Shown: in pieces, positions 36,319 to 44,861 of the stretch
Layout: every line of letters starts with the position of its first letter
Numbering within the stretch: position 1 is the first letter of the stretch
Origin: an uncultured Clostridia bacterium
GTDB lineage: Bacteria > Bacillota > Clostridia > TANB77 > CAG-508
Assembly: GCA_934167095.1 (NCBI GenBank)
Contig: CAKPKE010000008.1
Location: forward strand, 1-64,000
DNA length: 64,000 bases
Direction of reading: 5' to 3'
Program-made: the position numbers and the translations under genes
Notes under the pieces: generated by a model
Database searches by the model: none
What the model was told of the DNA's origin: nothing
Seen by the model: the letters and a program-made list of their open reading frames with translations, nothing else

Positions 36319-36483
36319 ATATATAAACTCCTTTTTTATCCCCATTTTGTACTCTAATTTTATACGGAAAACAGCATTTTGTCAATTGAAAATACTGTTA
36401 TAAAATGAAATTTGCAGTTCTAATAAAGGCTAAAAATGAATAGACATACTATCAAGAAATTAAAGTGAGAAAGGAAAGAAAAA

Positions 36484-37041
36484 ATGAAGAGAAACATAAG
36501 TAAAATTATCATTTTCATATTGATTATATGGGTGGTATTAAGCATTATTTTTATGCTAAGTAAAAAGAATAGCAAAACAGAAAACTATGAAAGTTATGAG
36601 CCTGAAGAAGAAATAACCGACGCTCAAAATAGACAAACTCTTGTATCATTATTTTTCATAAATAAAAATACAAGAGCAGTAGAACCTGAAGCAAGATTAG
36701 TAGATGTAAAAGATTTAGTTGAAAATCCTTATGGAAAGTTATTAGAATTATTAATTGCAAGTCCAAGAAATGAAAATTTAGAAAGTGGAATTCCACAAGG
36801 AACAGTTGTACTTGGAACTGAGATGAAAGGAAATGTGTTATTAATAAATTTTTCAGAAGAATTTATTAATAACCACAAAGGCGGAAAAGATGAAGAAGAA
36901 AAAACAATGGAAACAATAGTAAATACTTTGACTGAATTAACTGAAGTAAATGAAATAAAAATATTAATTAATGGAGAAGAAAATAGAGCATTTAATGATG
37001 GAGAAATTAATTTTAATGAAAATTTTATAAGGAATGATTAA
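36484..37041 (+). CDS. GerMN-domain lipoprotein-like sporulation/germination protein
   Basis: The 185-residue protein has an N-terminal membrane anchor (~7-27), an acidic linker and a GerMN domain (VSLFFINKNTRAVEPEAR; LLELLIASPRNENLESGIP; LLINFSEEFI). GerM of Bacillus is needed in sporulation and germination. No lipobox Cys is present. GAAAGGAAAG precedes the ATG and a terminator follows. Confidence 0.8.
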   Translation: MKRNISKIIIFILIIWVVLSIIFMLSKKNSKTENYESYEPEEEITDAQNRQTLVSLFFINKNTRAVEPEARLVDVKDLVENPYGKLLELLIASPRNENLESGIPQGTVVLGTEMKGNVLLINFSEEFINNHKGGKDEEEKTMETIVNTLTELTEVNEIKILINGEENRAFNDGEINFNENFIRND

Positions 37042-37070
37042 AATTAGAGGAGACACCCTCTAATTTTTTT
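37041..37070 (+). terminator. Terminator of the GerMN gene
   Basis: AAATTAGAGG (37041-37050) pairs with CCTCTAATTT (37057-37066), loop AGACAC, followed by TTTT. Confidence 0.8.
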
Positions 37071-37245
37071 TGAGAAAACAAAGAAAGTTATAAATTGTGC
37101 AGGTATTTTGATATGTGCATAAAAAATTTTCAACACAATATAGTGAACATAACACATTATTTTTCTTTTTAAAGCAACAATTATTACATGGGGAACAAGG
37201 AGTACAGCCGTTTTTGCAACAAGGTTTATTAAAAAAGTTATTCAT
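37060..37245 (-). CDS. Small cysteine-rich protein
   Basis: An ATG at 37245 preceded by GGAGG opens a 61-residue frame with 12 Cys, including a dense N-terminal block (PCCKNGCTPCSPCNNCC) and a spaced second set. Its end overlaps the opposite-strand terminator. It could bind metal or be a spore-coat or modified-peptide precursor; no family was recognised. The good ribosome-binding site and the Cys pattern argue that it is real. Confidence 0.5.
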   Translation of the reverse strand: MNNFFNKPCCKNGCTPCSPCNNCCFKKKNNVLCSLYCVENFLCTYQNTCTIYNFLCFLKKN

Positions 37246-37330
37246 TTTAAAGACCTCCACTATTTACATAATTTGATATATAATATATAATATTAAAAGC
37301 TAGACAAAAATGTAAATGGAAGGAATAAAA

Positions 37331-38089
37331 ATGCAAGAACAAAATGAAATAAAAATAAATGATAATGAGAGAGTAGATGATTTACAATTAAATGGTTTAA
37401 AAATTATACAAAATACAAATGGTTTTTGCTTTGGAATAGATAGTGTAATATTATCTGAATTTGCAAAAAATATAAAGAAAAATTCAAAAGTAGTAGATTT
37501 AGGAACTGGAAATGGAATTCTTGGATTTTTATTATGTGGAAAAACAAATTTAGATTCAGTAGTTGGAGTTGAAATACAAAAAGATGTTGCAAGTATGGCA
37601 AAAAGAAGTGTTAAATTAAATAATTTAGAAAATAAATTTACCATAATAAATTCAAATATAAATAATTTATTTTGTGAAAATTTATTAGAAAAAAATAAAT
37701 ATGATGTAGTAATAACAAACCCACCATATAAAAAAATAGGAACAGGAATTATTAATGAAAATGAAAGTAAATTAATTGCAAGACATGAAATAAAAGCAAG
37801 TTTAGAAGATTTTATAAAAGTTGCATCTAATTTATTAAAAAATAATGGTGAATTTTATATAGTAAATAAACCAGAAAGACTAGCTGATATAATTGAAGAA
37901 TGTAGAAAAAATAAAATTGAACCAAAAGAAATAAGAATTGTATATAGTCATAAAAATGAAGAAGCGACATTAGTACTTGTAAAAGGAATAAAATGTGGTA
38001 AAAAGTTTTTAAAAATAAGAGAGCCATTATATATATATGAAGAGAATGGGGAATATAGCGACGAAATTAAAAAAATATATAATAAATAG
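37331..38089 (+). CDS. TrmN6-like tRNA/RNA adenine-N6 methyltransferase
   Basis: The 252-residue class I methyltransferase has the SAM motif VVDLGTGNGILGFLL and the NPPY catalytic motif (TNPPYKKIG) near residue 133. The family methylates adenine-37 of tRNA1(Val) in E. coli, though the clostridial substrate is not established. I chose the ATG at 37331 because GGAAGG lies 6 nt upstream. rsmI follows 10 bp later. Confidence 0.85.
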   Translation: MQEQNEIKINDNERVDDLQLNGLKIIQNTNGFCFGIDSVILSEFAKNIKKNSKVVDLGTGNGILGFLLCGKTNLDSVVGVEIQKDVASMAKRSVKLNNLENKFTIINSNINNLFCENLLEKNKYDVVITNPPYKKIGTGIINENESKLIARHEIKASLEDFIKVASNLLKNNGEFYIVNKPERLADIIEECRKNKIEPKEIRIVYSHKNEEATLVLVKGIKCGKKFLKIREPLYIYEENGEYSDEIKKIYNK

Positions 38090-38099
38090 GAGAAAATAA

Positions 38100-38939
38100 A
38101 TGAGCGGAAAATTATATTTAATAGCAACTCCAATAGGAAATTTAGGTGACATAACATATAGAGCAGTAGAGATATTAAAAACGGTAGATGTTGTTGCTGC
38201 TGAGGATACAAGACATTCATTAAAGCTTTTAAATTATTTAGAAATATCTAAACCAATGATAAGCTATCACAGACATAATGAAGATGTAAAAAGTAAAGAA
38301 TTAATAAATATATTAAAAGAAGGAAAAAATATAGGTTTAATAACTGATGCTGGAACACCAGGAATTTCTGATCCAGGTGAAGAAATTGTAAAAGAAGCAA
38401 TAAAAGAAAATATAGAAATTATTCCAGTACCAGGAGCATGTGCATTAATAAATGCATTAATTGCATCAGGACTTAATACTAAACAATTTGCATTTTATGG
38501 ATTTTTGCCATTAGATAAAAAATTAAGAAGAAATGTAATTGATGATATATTAATGCAAAATAAAACAATTATATTTTATGAAGCTCCACATAGATTACTT
38601 AAAACTTTGAAAGAAATAAGCGAAGTCTTTGGAAACATCAAAATCGTTGTTGCGAAGGAGTTGACAAAAATACATGAAGAGTACATTAGAGATTATGTAA
38701 ATAATATAATAGAAGATTTTTGTCAAAAAGAAGTAAAGGGAGAATACATAATTTTATTTGAAGTACATGCAAAATCAAAAAAAGAAATAGAAATTGAAGA
38801 ATTAAATAAAATGACAATAGAAGAACAATATAAATATTATGAAAAAAATGGAATGAATAAAAAAGAAATAATAAAAATAATCGCAAAAAATAATAATGTA
38901 AAAAAAGATGAAATTTATAAAAAATTTATTAATAATTAA
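38100..38939 (+). CDS. rsmI: 16S rRNA (cytidine1402-2'-O)-methyltransferase RsmI
   Basis: The 279-residue protein has the tetrapyrrole-methylase fold pattern: LIATPIGNLGDIT at the start, AAEDTRH, LITDAGTPGISDPGE and PVPGACALINALI. It methylates C1402 of 16S rRNA. It is cotranscribed with the TrmN6-like gene. The 3' side is a 110-bp A/T-only tract before the convergent abrB-like gene. Confidence 0.95.
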   Translation: MSGKLYLIATPIGNLGDITYRAVEILKTVDVVAAEDTRHSLKLLNYLEISKPMISYHRHNEDVKSKELINILKEGKNIGLITDAGTPGISDPGEEIVKEAIKENIEIIPVPGACALINALIASGLNTKQFAFYGFLPLDKKLRRNVIDDILMQNKTIIFYEAPHRLLKTLKEISEVFGNIKIVVAKELTKIHEEYIRDYVNNIIEDFCQKEVKGEYIILFEVHAKSKKEIEIEELNKMTIEEQYKYYEKNGMNKKEIIKIIAKNNNVKKDEIYKKFINN

Positions 38940-39051
38940 AAAATAAAATAATTATAATAAATAATTAATTTCTAAAAAAATAAATATTTATAAAATAAAA
39001 AAATAAAAAATAAAAATAATTTAATTATTATTAATATTTTTTATTTTTTTA

Positions 39052-39306
39052 TTATTTTTTTTCTGTTAATGTACTAATATTTTCTGAACATTTTTTACAA
39101 ATTAATTTATCCTTAAATGGAATTAAATTTTTTGTTACTCCACAGAATATACAAGTTTTTTCATGTTTCTTTAAAACAATTGCATTTCCATCGCTGTATA
39201 TTTCTACAGGATCTTTTATTGCAATTTTTAAATTATTTCTTAATTCAATTGGAATAACAATTCTACCAAGTTCGTCTATTTTTCTGACAATACCTGTTGA
39301 TTTCAT
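39052..39306 (-). CDS. AbrB/SpoVT-family transition-state regulator with zinc ribbon
   Basis: The 84-residue protein has an N-terminal AbrB swapped-hairpin domain (STGIVRKIDELGRIVIPIELR) and a C-terminal CxxC...CxxC zinc ribbon (C52/C55, C71/C74). AbrB proteins repress stationary-phase genes. The plus-strand neighbour spmA starts 226 bp away, so the intergenic DNA may be its target, which is inference. AGGAGG precedes the ATG. Confidence 0.88.
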   Translation of the reverse strand: MKSTGIVRKIDELGRIVIPIELRNNLKIAIKDPVEIYSDGNAIVLKKHEKTCIFCGVTKNLIPFKDKLICKKCSENISTLTEKK

Positions 39307-39531
39307 AATTACCTCCTAAAAAACAACAAAATTCGACAAATCAAGTAGTATAATACCATAAATTGTTATAAAAAACAAGTAATATTTACATTTTTGAAAG
39401 TATTATTTTCAAAAGTTGCTTTTGCTAATATAAATTGATTTTACTTTTTCAATTGACGATATTATTTTTAAAATACTATGAATAATAAAAGAAAACATTA
39501 ATATAATTAAATAAAAAAATAGGAGAAGTAA

Positions 39532-40107
39532 ATGCTAAATAAAATTTGGCCTTTCTTTATAATAATTTCATTTATATTTGCACTTGTAACTAATAATATA
39601 GAAAATCTAAATAATGCAATATTTTCTTCTTGTAAAGATGCTGTTGAACTAAGTATAACCTTGCTTGGAACAATGTGTTTGTGGAGTGGATTAATGAATA
39701 TAGTAAAAGAAACAAGCTTAATTAATAAGTTAAGTAATTTTTTATATCCATTAATACATTTTTTGTTTCCAAAATTAAATAAGGATGATAAAGAATATAA
39801 AGAAATATCAATTAACATAATTGCAAATATGCTTGGTATAGGAAATGCCGCAACACCTTCGGGCCTGCAGGCTATGGCAACTATGCAAGAAAAAAATCCA
39901 AATAAGGAAGTTTTAACGGATGATATGGCAATGTTTATTGTTTTAAACACTGCGTCAATTCAGTTAATTCCAACAACAGTAATTACAATTAGGATGGCTT
40001 TAAATTCTGCAAGCCCGACAAAAATAATATTTCCAATTTGGATAGTAACTATTATTGCAGATATTGCAGGAATAACTGCTAGTAAAGTATTAAGAAAAAG
40101 ATTTTAA
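39532..40107 (+). CDS. spmA: Spore maturation protein A
   Basis: The 191-residue polytopic protein has the SpmA/nucleoside-recognition Gate-domain pattern (LLGTMCLWSGLMNIVKE; NIIANMLGIGNAATPSGLQAM). SpmA and SpmB act together in dehydrating the spore core in Bacillus. spmB follows 15 bp later. Confidence 0.93.
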   Translation: MLNKIWPFFIIISFIFALVTNNIENLNNAIFSSCKDAVELSITLLGTMCLWSGLMNIVKETSLINKLSNFLYPLIHFLFPKLNKDDKEYKEISINIIANMLGIGNAATPSGLQAMATMQEKNPNKEVLTDDMAMFIVLNTASIQLIPTTVITIRMALNSASPTKIIFPIWIVTIIADIAGITASKVLRKRF

Positions 40108-40122
40108 GATTTTGGAGAAAAT

Positions 40123-40654
40123 ATGTATAAAATAACAAATTATATTTCAATTTTGGCTGTGCCTTTTATAATTGTTGTAATATTAATCTTTGGAATATTA
40201 GATAAGAAAAAAATTTATGATATATTTTTAGTTGGGGCAAAAGAGGGGATGAGCACTGTAGTAAAAATATTTCCAACGCTAGTAGGGATATTTGTTGCAG
40301 TAGGGTGTTTAAGAAGTTCTGGAATATTGGAAATAATATCAAACAATTTATCTGTTATAACAAAATTTATAAATTTTCCAAGTGAAGTAGTTCCGCTGAC
40401 ACTTTTAAGGCCTATTTCTGGAAGTGCATCATTAGGTGTTGCTATGGATATAATGAAAAATTATGGTGTAGATAGTAAAATACGGACTAATTACAGCAAC
40501 AATAATGGGTTCGACAGAAACTACATTTTACACAATTGCAGTATATACAGGAAGTGTTGGAATAAAAAAGACAAGATATGTTTTGGCAGCAGCGCTAACC
40601 GCTGATATTGTTGGAATGATAACATCTGCAATAATATGGAATATTATAGGATAA
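40123..40654 (+). CDS. spmB: Spore maturation protein B, requiring a +1 frameshift at CGG
   Basis: The first 120 codons encode normal SpmB (LRPISGSASLGVAMDIMKNYG). In the initial frame the remainder is non-conserved and stops at 40603-40605. Skipping one base at the CGG codon 40483-40485 (context AAA ATA CGG ACT) restores the conserved C-terminus GLITATIMGSTETTFYTI through to TAA at 40652-40654. The result is 176 residues, the usual SpmB length. Both coordinates and frames were checked by hand. Alternatives are a true mutation or a sequencing error. Confidence 0.88.
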
Positions 40655-40664
40655 AAACAAAAAA

Positions 40665-40693
40665 TTAGAAAAGTTTGTAATTAACTTTTCTAA
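40665..40693. terminator. Convergent terminator between spmB and rlmH
   Basis: TTAGAAAAGTT (40665-40675) pairs with AACTTTTCTAA (40683-40693) around a 7-nt loop. Confidence 0.65.
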
Positions 40694-40701
40694 TAAATAT
40701 A

Positions 40702-41181
40702 TTACTTATGATATGTTTCGTTATTTGATATTTTAAAAGCTCTATAAATCTGCTCTAATAAAAATATTCTAATTAACTGATGTGGAAAAGTCATTTTTGA
40801 AAAGCAAATTAATTCATTGCTTGCCTGCAAAACTTTTGGCGAAATACCTAAACTTCCACCTATAATAAAATTAATTGTACTATTGTACATAGATAAATCC
40901 TCTATTTTTTTTGAAAATTCAACAGAAGAATACTGTTTTCCTTTTAAGTCTAAGCATATAGTGTAAGTAGAAGGCTTTATATGAGATAAAATTGCAAGAC
41001 CTTCTTTTTCTTTTATTGCAGTTTCAACTGCATCACTAGAATTATCTGGAATTTTTTCATCAGGAACTTCAATTATAGAACAAGTGCAAAATCTAGATAA
41101 TCTTTTTTGATATTCTAAAATTGCATCTCTAAAGAAATTTTCTTTTACTTTTCCTACACATATAATATTTACTTTTAACAA
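40702..41181 (-). CDS. rlmH: 23S rRNA (pseudouridine1915-N3)-methyltransferase RlmH
   Basis: The 159-residue SPOUT protein has KVKENFFRDAILEYQKRLSRF, FIIGGSLGIS and the C-terminal MTFPHQLIRIFLLEQIYRAFKI. It is downstream of the metallo-hydrolase gene on the same strand. Confidence 0.95.
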   Translation of the reverse strand: MLKVNIICVGKVKENFFRDAILEYQKRLSRFCTCSIIEVPDEKIPDNSSDAVETAIKEKEGLAILSHIKPSTYTICLDLKGKQYSSVEFSKKIEDLSMYNSTINFIIGGSLGISPKVLQASNELICFSKMTFPHQLIRIFLLEQIYRAFKISNNETYHK

Positions 41182-41205
41182 AATATTTCTCCAATCTATA
41201 AAAAA

Positions 41206-41997
41206 TTATGCTATATTTATGAAAGTTGGAGAGCCTACTCTTTTGGCAACTCCAATAGTGATGTCTGTTTCATTATTTAAAGAAGGTAAAACTTCTTCTG
41301 CAACTGTTTTATATGCAAGCTCTGGAAAATTGTTTTCCTTGCTTAAGTGACCAAGTAGAACATTTGAAAGTCCAGTAGGAATAAGTTTAGAAACTACTTT
41401 TCCGCAAGTTTCATTTGATAAGTGACCATCAGGTCCAGAAATTCTTAGTTTTAATGCATAAGGATATTTTGAACACTTTAATATATTTGGATCATAATTT
41501 GATTCTAATAAGATAAATTTGCTTTTGGCCAAGTTTTCCATAATTTCAGGTGTAATATGACCTAAGTCAGTTGCAATACTAGCTTTTTGATTATCATGAA
41601 AAAAGTTAAAACCACAAGGATTTGCTGCATCATGAGGAATTGAAAAAGGTTTTAACAAAATATCTTTTATTTCAAATTCTGAATTTACATCAAATAATTT
41701 TTGATTACTATCCAAAATTTTTGCTTTTTGGTCTGGCATGGCTTCCCACGTTTCTTTATTTGCAAAAACAGGAATATTATATTTTTTGGAAATAGTTCCT
41801 AAACTTTGAACATGGTCAATATGTTCATGAGTTACAAGTATTGCATCTAATGAAGAAATGTCAACATTAATAGAGGAAAGTGCCTCTGTAATTTTTTTAG
41901 CACTTCCTCCAGCATCTATCAATATTTTTGAATTTTCAGTTTGAATTAATGAACTATTTCCTGTACTTCCACTACATAAATTATAAAAGTTAAACAT
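41206..41997 (-). CDS. Metallo-beta-lactamase-fold hydrolase, YycJ/WalJ-like
   Basis: The 263-residue protein has SGSTGNSSLI at the start and the metal-binding THEHIDHV motif, with downstream His/Asp ligands (IPHDA, ATDLGH, GHLSNE). YycJ-type proteins are DNA-associated exonucleases often near walKR; here it neighbours murA and rlmH. Substrate is unproven. Confidence 0.85.
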   Translation of the reverse strand: MFNFYNLCSGSTGNSSLIQTENSKILIDAGGSAKKITEALSSINVDISSLDAILVTHEHIDHVQSLGTISKKYNIPVFANKETWEAMPDQKAKILDSNQKLFDVNSEFEIKDILLKPFSIPHDAANPCGFNFFHDNQKASIATDLGHITPEIMENLAKSKFILLESNYDPNILKCSKYPYALKLRISGPDGHLSNETCGKVVSKLIPTGLSNVLLGHLSKENNFPELAYKTVAEEVLPSLNNETDITIGVAKRVGSPTFINIA

Positions 41998-42025
41998 ATA
42001 TATTGCTCTATTTTATCTTTCTATA

Positions 42026-43285
42026 TTATTCTGTTACTCTTGAAATTTTTGCTCCAAGTTTTCTAAATTTTTCTTCAATGTTTTCATATCCGCGGTCAAT
42101 ATGGCTTAAGTTGTAAAGTTCTGTTTGACCATTTGCTATAATTCCAGCAATTATTAGGGCTGCGCCTGCACGTAAGTCTGTTGCATAAACTGGTGCACCA
42201 GATAATGAAGAAACACCTTGAATTACAGCAGTTTTACCTTGAGCTGTAATATTTGAACCCATTTTATTTAATTCATAAGTATATTGGAATCTGTTTTCCC
42301 AAATACTTTCATTAATAATACTTGTACCGTCACTAATTGATAAAACTACACCCATCTGAGGTTGTAAATCAGTTGGAAAACCTGGGTATGGCAATGTTTT
42401 TATTGTTGCTTTAGATGTTCTATCATTACACCAAACATGGATTGAATCATCATTAACTTCTACATGACCACCAATTTCTTCTATTTTTGCAGTTAAACAA
42501 TCTAAATGCTCTGGAACACAATTGTGAATGTTTATATCACCTTTAGAAGCAACGGCTGCAAGCATAAATGTGCCTGCTTCAATTTGGTCAGGAACTACAG
42601 AATATGTTTTATTTCCATGAAGTTTTTTTACTCCATTTATTTTTATCATATCAGTACCAGCACCATGAATGTCAGCTCCCATAGTGTTTAAAAAGTTTGC
42701 AACATCAACAATGTGAGGTTCTTTAGCGGCGTTGTCGATTGTTGTAATTCCATTTGCGAGAACGGCTGCAAGCATTACATTAATTGTTGCTCCAACAGAA
42801 ACTGTGTCCATATAAATAGAAGTTCCAACTAATCCGTTTGTTGTAGCTGAAATTTTTCCCTGTGCAACATTAACAGTTGCAACTAATGCTTCAAATCCTT
42901 TTATATGTTGGTCAATAGGACGAGCTCCTAAATTGCAACCTCCAGGTAGCCCTACTTCAGCGTGACCGATTCTACCTAAAAGTGCTCCGATTAAGTAGTA
43001 TGAAGCACGGAATTTGCTAGTCATATCTAAAGGCGCTGCTCCAGATGTTATATTTGTTGTATCAATTTTTACTTTATTATTTTCTATCCAATCAATTTTT
43101 GCACCAAGTTCTTTTAAAATAGATAATGAGTTTTTTACATCACTAATATTAGGAAGATTTTCTAAAGTGCAAACGCCGTCAATTAATAAAGTGGCAGGAA
43201 TAATCGCAACCGCTGCATTTTTTGCTCCACTTATAGTAACATCTCCGACTAATCTTGTTGGTCCGTTTATAACTAATTTTTCCAA
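42026..43285 (-). CDS. murA: UDP-N-acetylglucosamine 1-carboxyvinyltransferase MurA
   Basis: The 419-residue enolpyruvyl transferase has SGAKNAAVAIIPATLL at the N-terminus and the catalytic, fosfomycin-sensitive Cys117 in LPGGCNLGARPID. The C-terminal DLRAGAALIIAG is also present. It catalyses the first committed step of peptidoglycan synthesis. Confidence 0.96.
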   Translation of the reverse strand: MEKLVINGPTRLVGDVTISGAKNAAVAIIPATLLIDGVCTLENLPNISDVKNSLSILKELGAKIDWIENNKVKIDTTNITSGAAPLDMTSKFRASYYLIGALLGRIGHAEVGLPGGCNLGARPIDQHIKGFEALVATVNVAQGKISATTNGLVGTSIYMDTVSVGATINVMLAAVLANGITTIDNAAKEPHIVDVANFLNTMGADIHGAGTDMIKINGVKKLHGNKTYSVVPDQIEAGTFMLAAVASKGDINIHNCVPEHLDCLTAKIEEIGGHVEVNDDSIHVWCNDRTSKATIKTLPYPGFPTDLQPQMGVVLSISDGTSIINESIWENRFQYTYELNKMGSNITAQGKTAVIQGVSSLSGAPVYATDLRAGAALIIAGIIANGQTELYNLSHIDRGYENIEEKFRKLGAKISRVTE

Positions 43286-43365
43286 AATAAATTCCCCCTA
43301 ATTTGTATTAACAAATTTACTAAGTATATATATAACATAAAAGAGAAATATTTACAACAATTTTT

Positions 43366-44004
43366 TTACTTTGAAGCAACTTTCATTTTCATGTTTTGGA
43401 AAAATTCTACTAGTTTAAACTTGAAGTTCATGGAAGAATTATTGTTAGTTATTAAATCATAAGATTCAGTATCTAGAGATTCGTTTAAAACTTCCTTTGA
43501 TTCTTCTGGAACTATGCCTGATGATACATCTACAAAGCATAGAGGCGGAAACATTACACACCACCAATTATGACCTGAAGAAGAGCCAATTTTAACATTA
43601 AGAGCATCATAATTTCCTGCTGGCAAAACGATATCTCCGTATGTTTTGGTTGGGAAATCCGTTTTAGAAATAGATACATCTACTAAGTAGTTATAACCAT
43701 TTTCTTTTATAACACCATCTGCAATTTCTTTAAACTGTTCTAAGTTATTATTTGCAATTTGCATTGCTTCCTCTTTTGTTTTTGTATCCGAACATAAATT
43801 ATTCATGTAATCAAGCAATCTATCACGAACTTTATATTTTAAAGACTGATCTTCATCAGAATCACTATTTGCAATTACATGAAGTCTAAATACACTTTCT
43901 GAAATATCAGAAGATACATTTGCTACATAAGAATAAGCTGATACAGAAATAAAGCAGAAGAATAAGATTAATAAAATAAGTACTTTGAAAAATATATGTT
44001 TCAT
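43366..44004 (-). CDS. spoIIR: Stage II sporulation protein R
   Basis: The 212-residue secreted protein has an N-terminal signal/anchor (~5-25) and the SpoIIR core FRLHVIANSDSDEDQSLKYKVRD and HNWWCVMFPPLCFVD. SpoIIR is the forespore signal that triggers SpoIIGA to process pro-sigma-E. The gene is monocistronic. Confidence 0.95.
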   Translation of the reverse strand: MKHIFFKVLILLILFFCFISVSAYSYVANVSSDISESVFRLHVIANSDSDEDQSLKYKVRDRLLDYMNNLCSDTKTKEEAMQIANNNLEQFKEIADGVIKENGYNYLVDVSISKTDFPTKTYGDIVLPAGNYDALNVKIGSSSGHNWWCVMFPPLCFVDVSSGIVPEESKEVLNESLDTESYDLITNNNSSMNFKFKLVEFFQNMKMKVASK

Positions 44005-44205
44005 AATTAATAAATTCCTTTCATTGTTTTTTTGAATAATTATTTGCTAAAAAACTAAAAAATATACAAGTCTGGGAAAAAATATAAATACAAAATGTAA
44101 CAAAAACGTAACAAATAAAGACAGAATAAAACTCTAAAATGTGAAAATAAACGCGAAAAACGGCTAACTGTCGAAAAATGACGTACGATTACACTTGTAA
44201 TAATA

Positions 44206-44234
44206 TTGACACAAAAATGTAAAACTGTTAAAAT
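44206..44234 (+). promoter_or_regulatory. Promoter of the 164-residue hypothetical gene
   Basis: TTGACA (44206-44211), 17-bp spacer, TAAAAT (44229-44234), 28 bp before the ATG at 44262. Confidence 0.7.
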
Positions 44235-44261
44235 TTAACATAAGAAAGAGAGGTAAATTTT

Positions 44262-44756
44262 ATGATATATAATGAAAACATTAAGAGAGTATGTAGTTTT
44301 TATGTAAGCGATTGGCATTTTGTAACAATGCTATTACCACATATAAATGAAGAAATTAATGAAAAAGTTAAATTTGCCACAATTCTACAAACTGATGAAA
44401 AAACATACATGACCACTTTATTAGAAAAATTAAAAATAGAAAATAAAGATGAAGTATTAAAAATAAACTGGAATAAAACAGTTCTAAATGAAAGTAATAT
44501 AAAGGAATTACTTAAAAACTTTAGTGATGAAATTGAAATTATAGTTAAGGGAGATATAAATTTTATAAAACAAGCAAATGATGAAATAATTAAAAATATT
44601 ACTAATCAAAAAGTAAAAATTATTAATTGTTACAATATTAATGAGGATAAAGAGAAAATAGCTGAAATATTAGCAAAACACGACATGGTATTAAATACTT
44701 CTGGCGAACATGAAAAAGAAAAATATATACAAAATATTAAGATAGCAAATGCCTAA
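44262..44756 (+). CDS. Conserved-looking hypothetical protein
   Basis: The 164-residue soluble alpha/beta protein has a DWHFVTMLLPHINEEI segment near the start and alternating beta/alpha pattern to the end; no membrane segment and few Cys. No family recognised. It has its own consensus promoter and an AAAGAGAGG site before the ATG. The sugar-nucleotide pair downstream has a separate promoter. Confidence 0.7.
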   Translation: MIYNENIKRVCSFYVSDWHFVTMLLPHINEEINEKVKFATILQTDEKTYMTTLLEKLKIENKDEVLKINWNKTVLNESNIKELLKNFSDEIEIIVKGDINFIKQANDEIIKNITNQKVKIINCYNINEDKEKIAEILAKHDMVLNTSGEHEKEKYIQNIKIANA

Positions 44757-44861
44757 TTTTGGGGTAAAAAACAAATTAAAAAAAGTAATTGACTATTTAG
44801 GGATATTGGTATAATATAGGAATACAAAACATAAAAAAACAGTAGCCGAGAGGAGAAAAAA

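Noticed and set aside
38940..39051. A/T-only tract between rsmI and the AbrB-like gene as a possible origin-like or structured RNA element
   Set aside because: It is simple A/T repetition between convergent genes, best seen as overlapping terminators.
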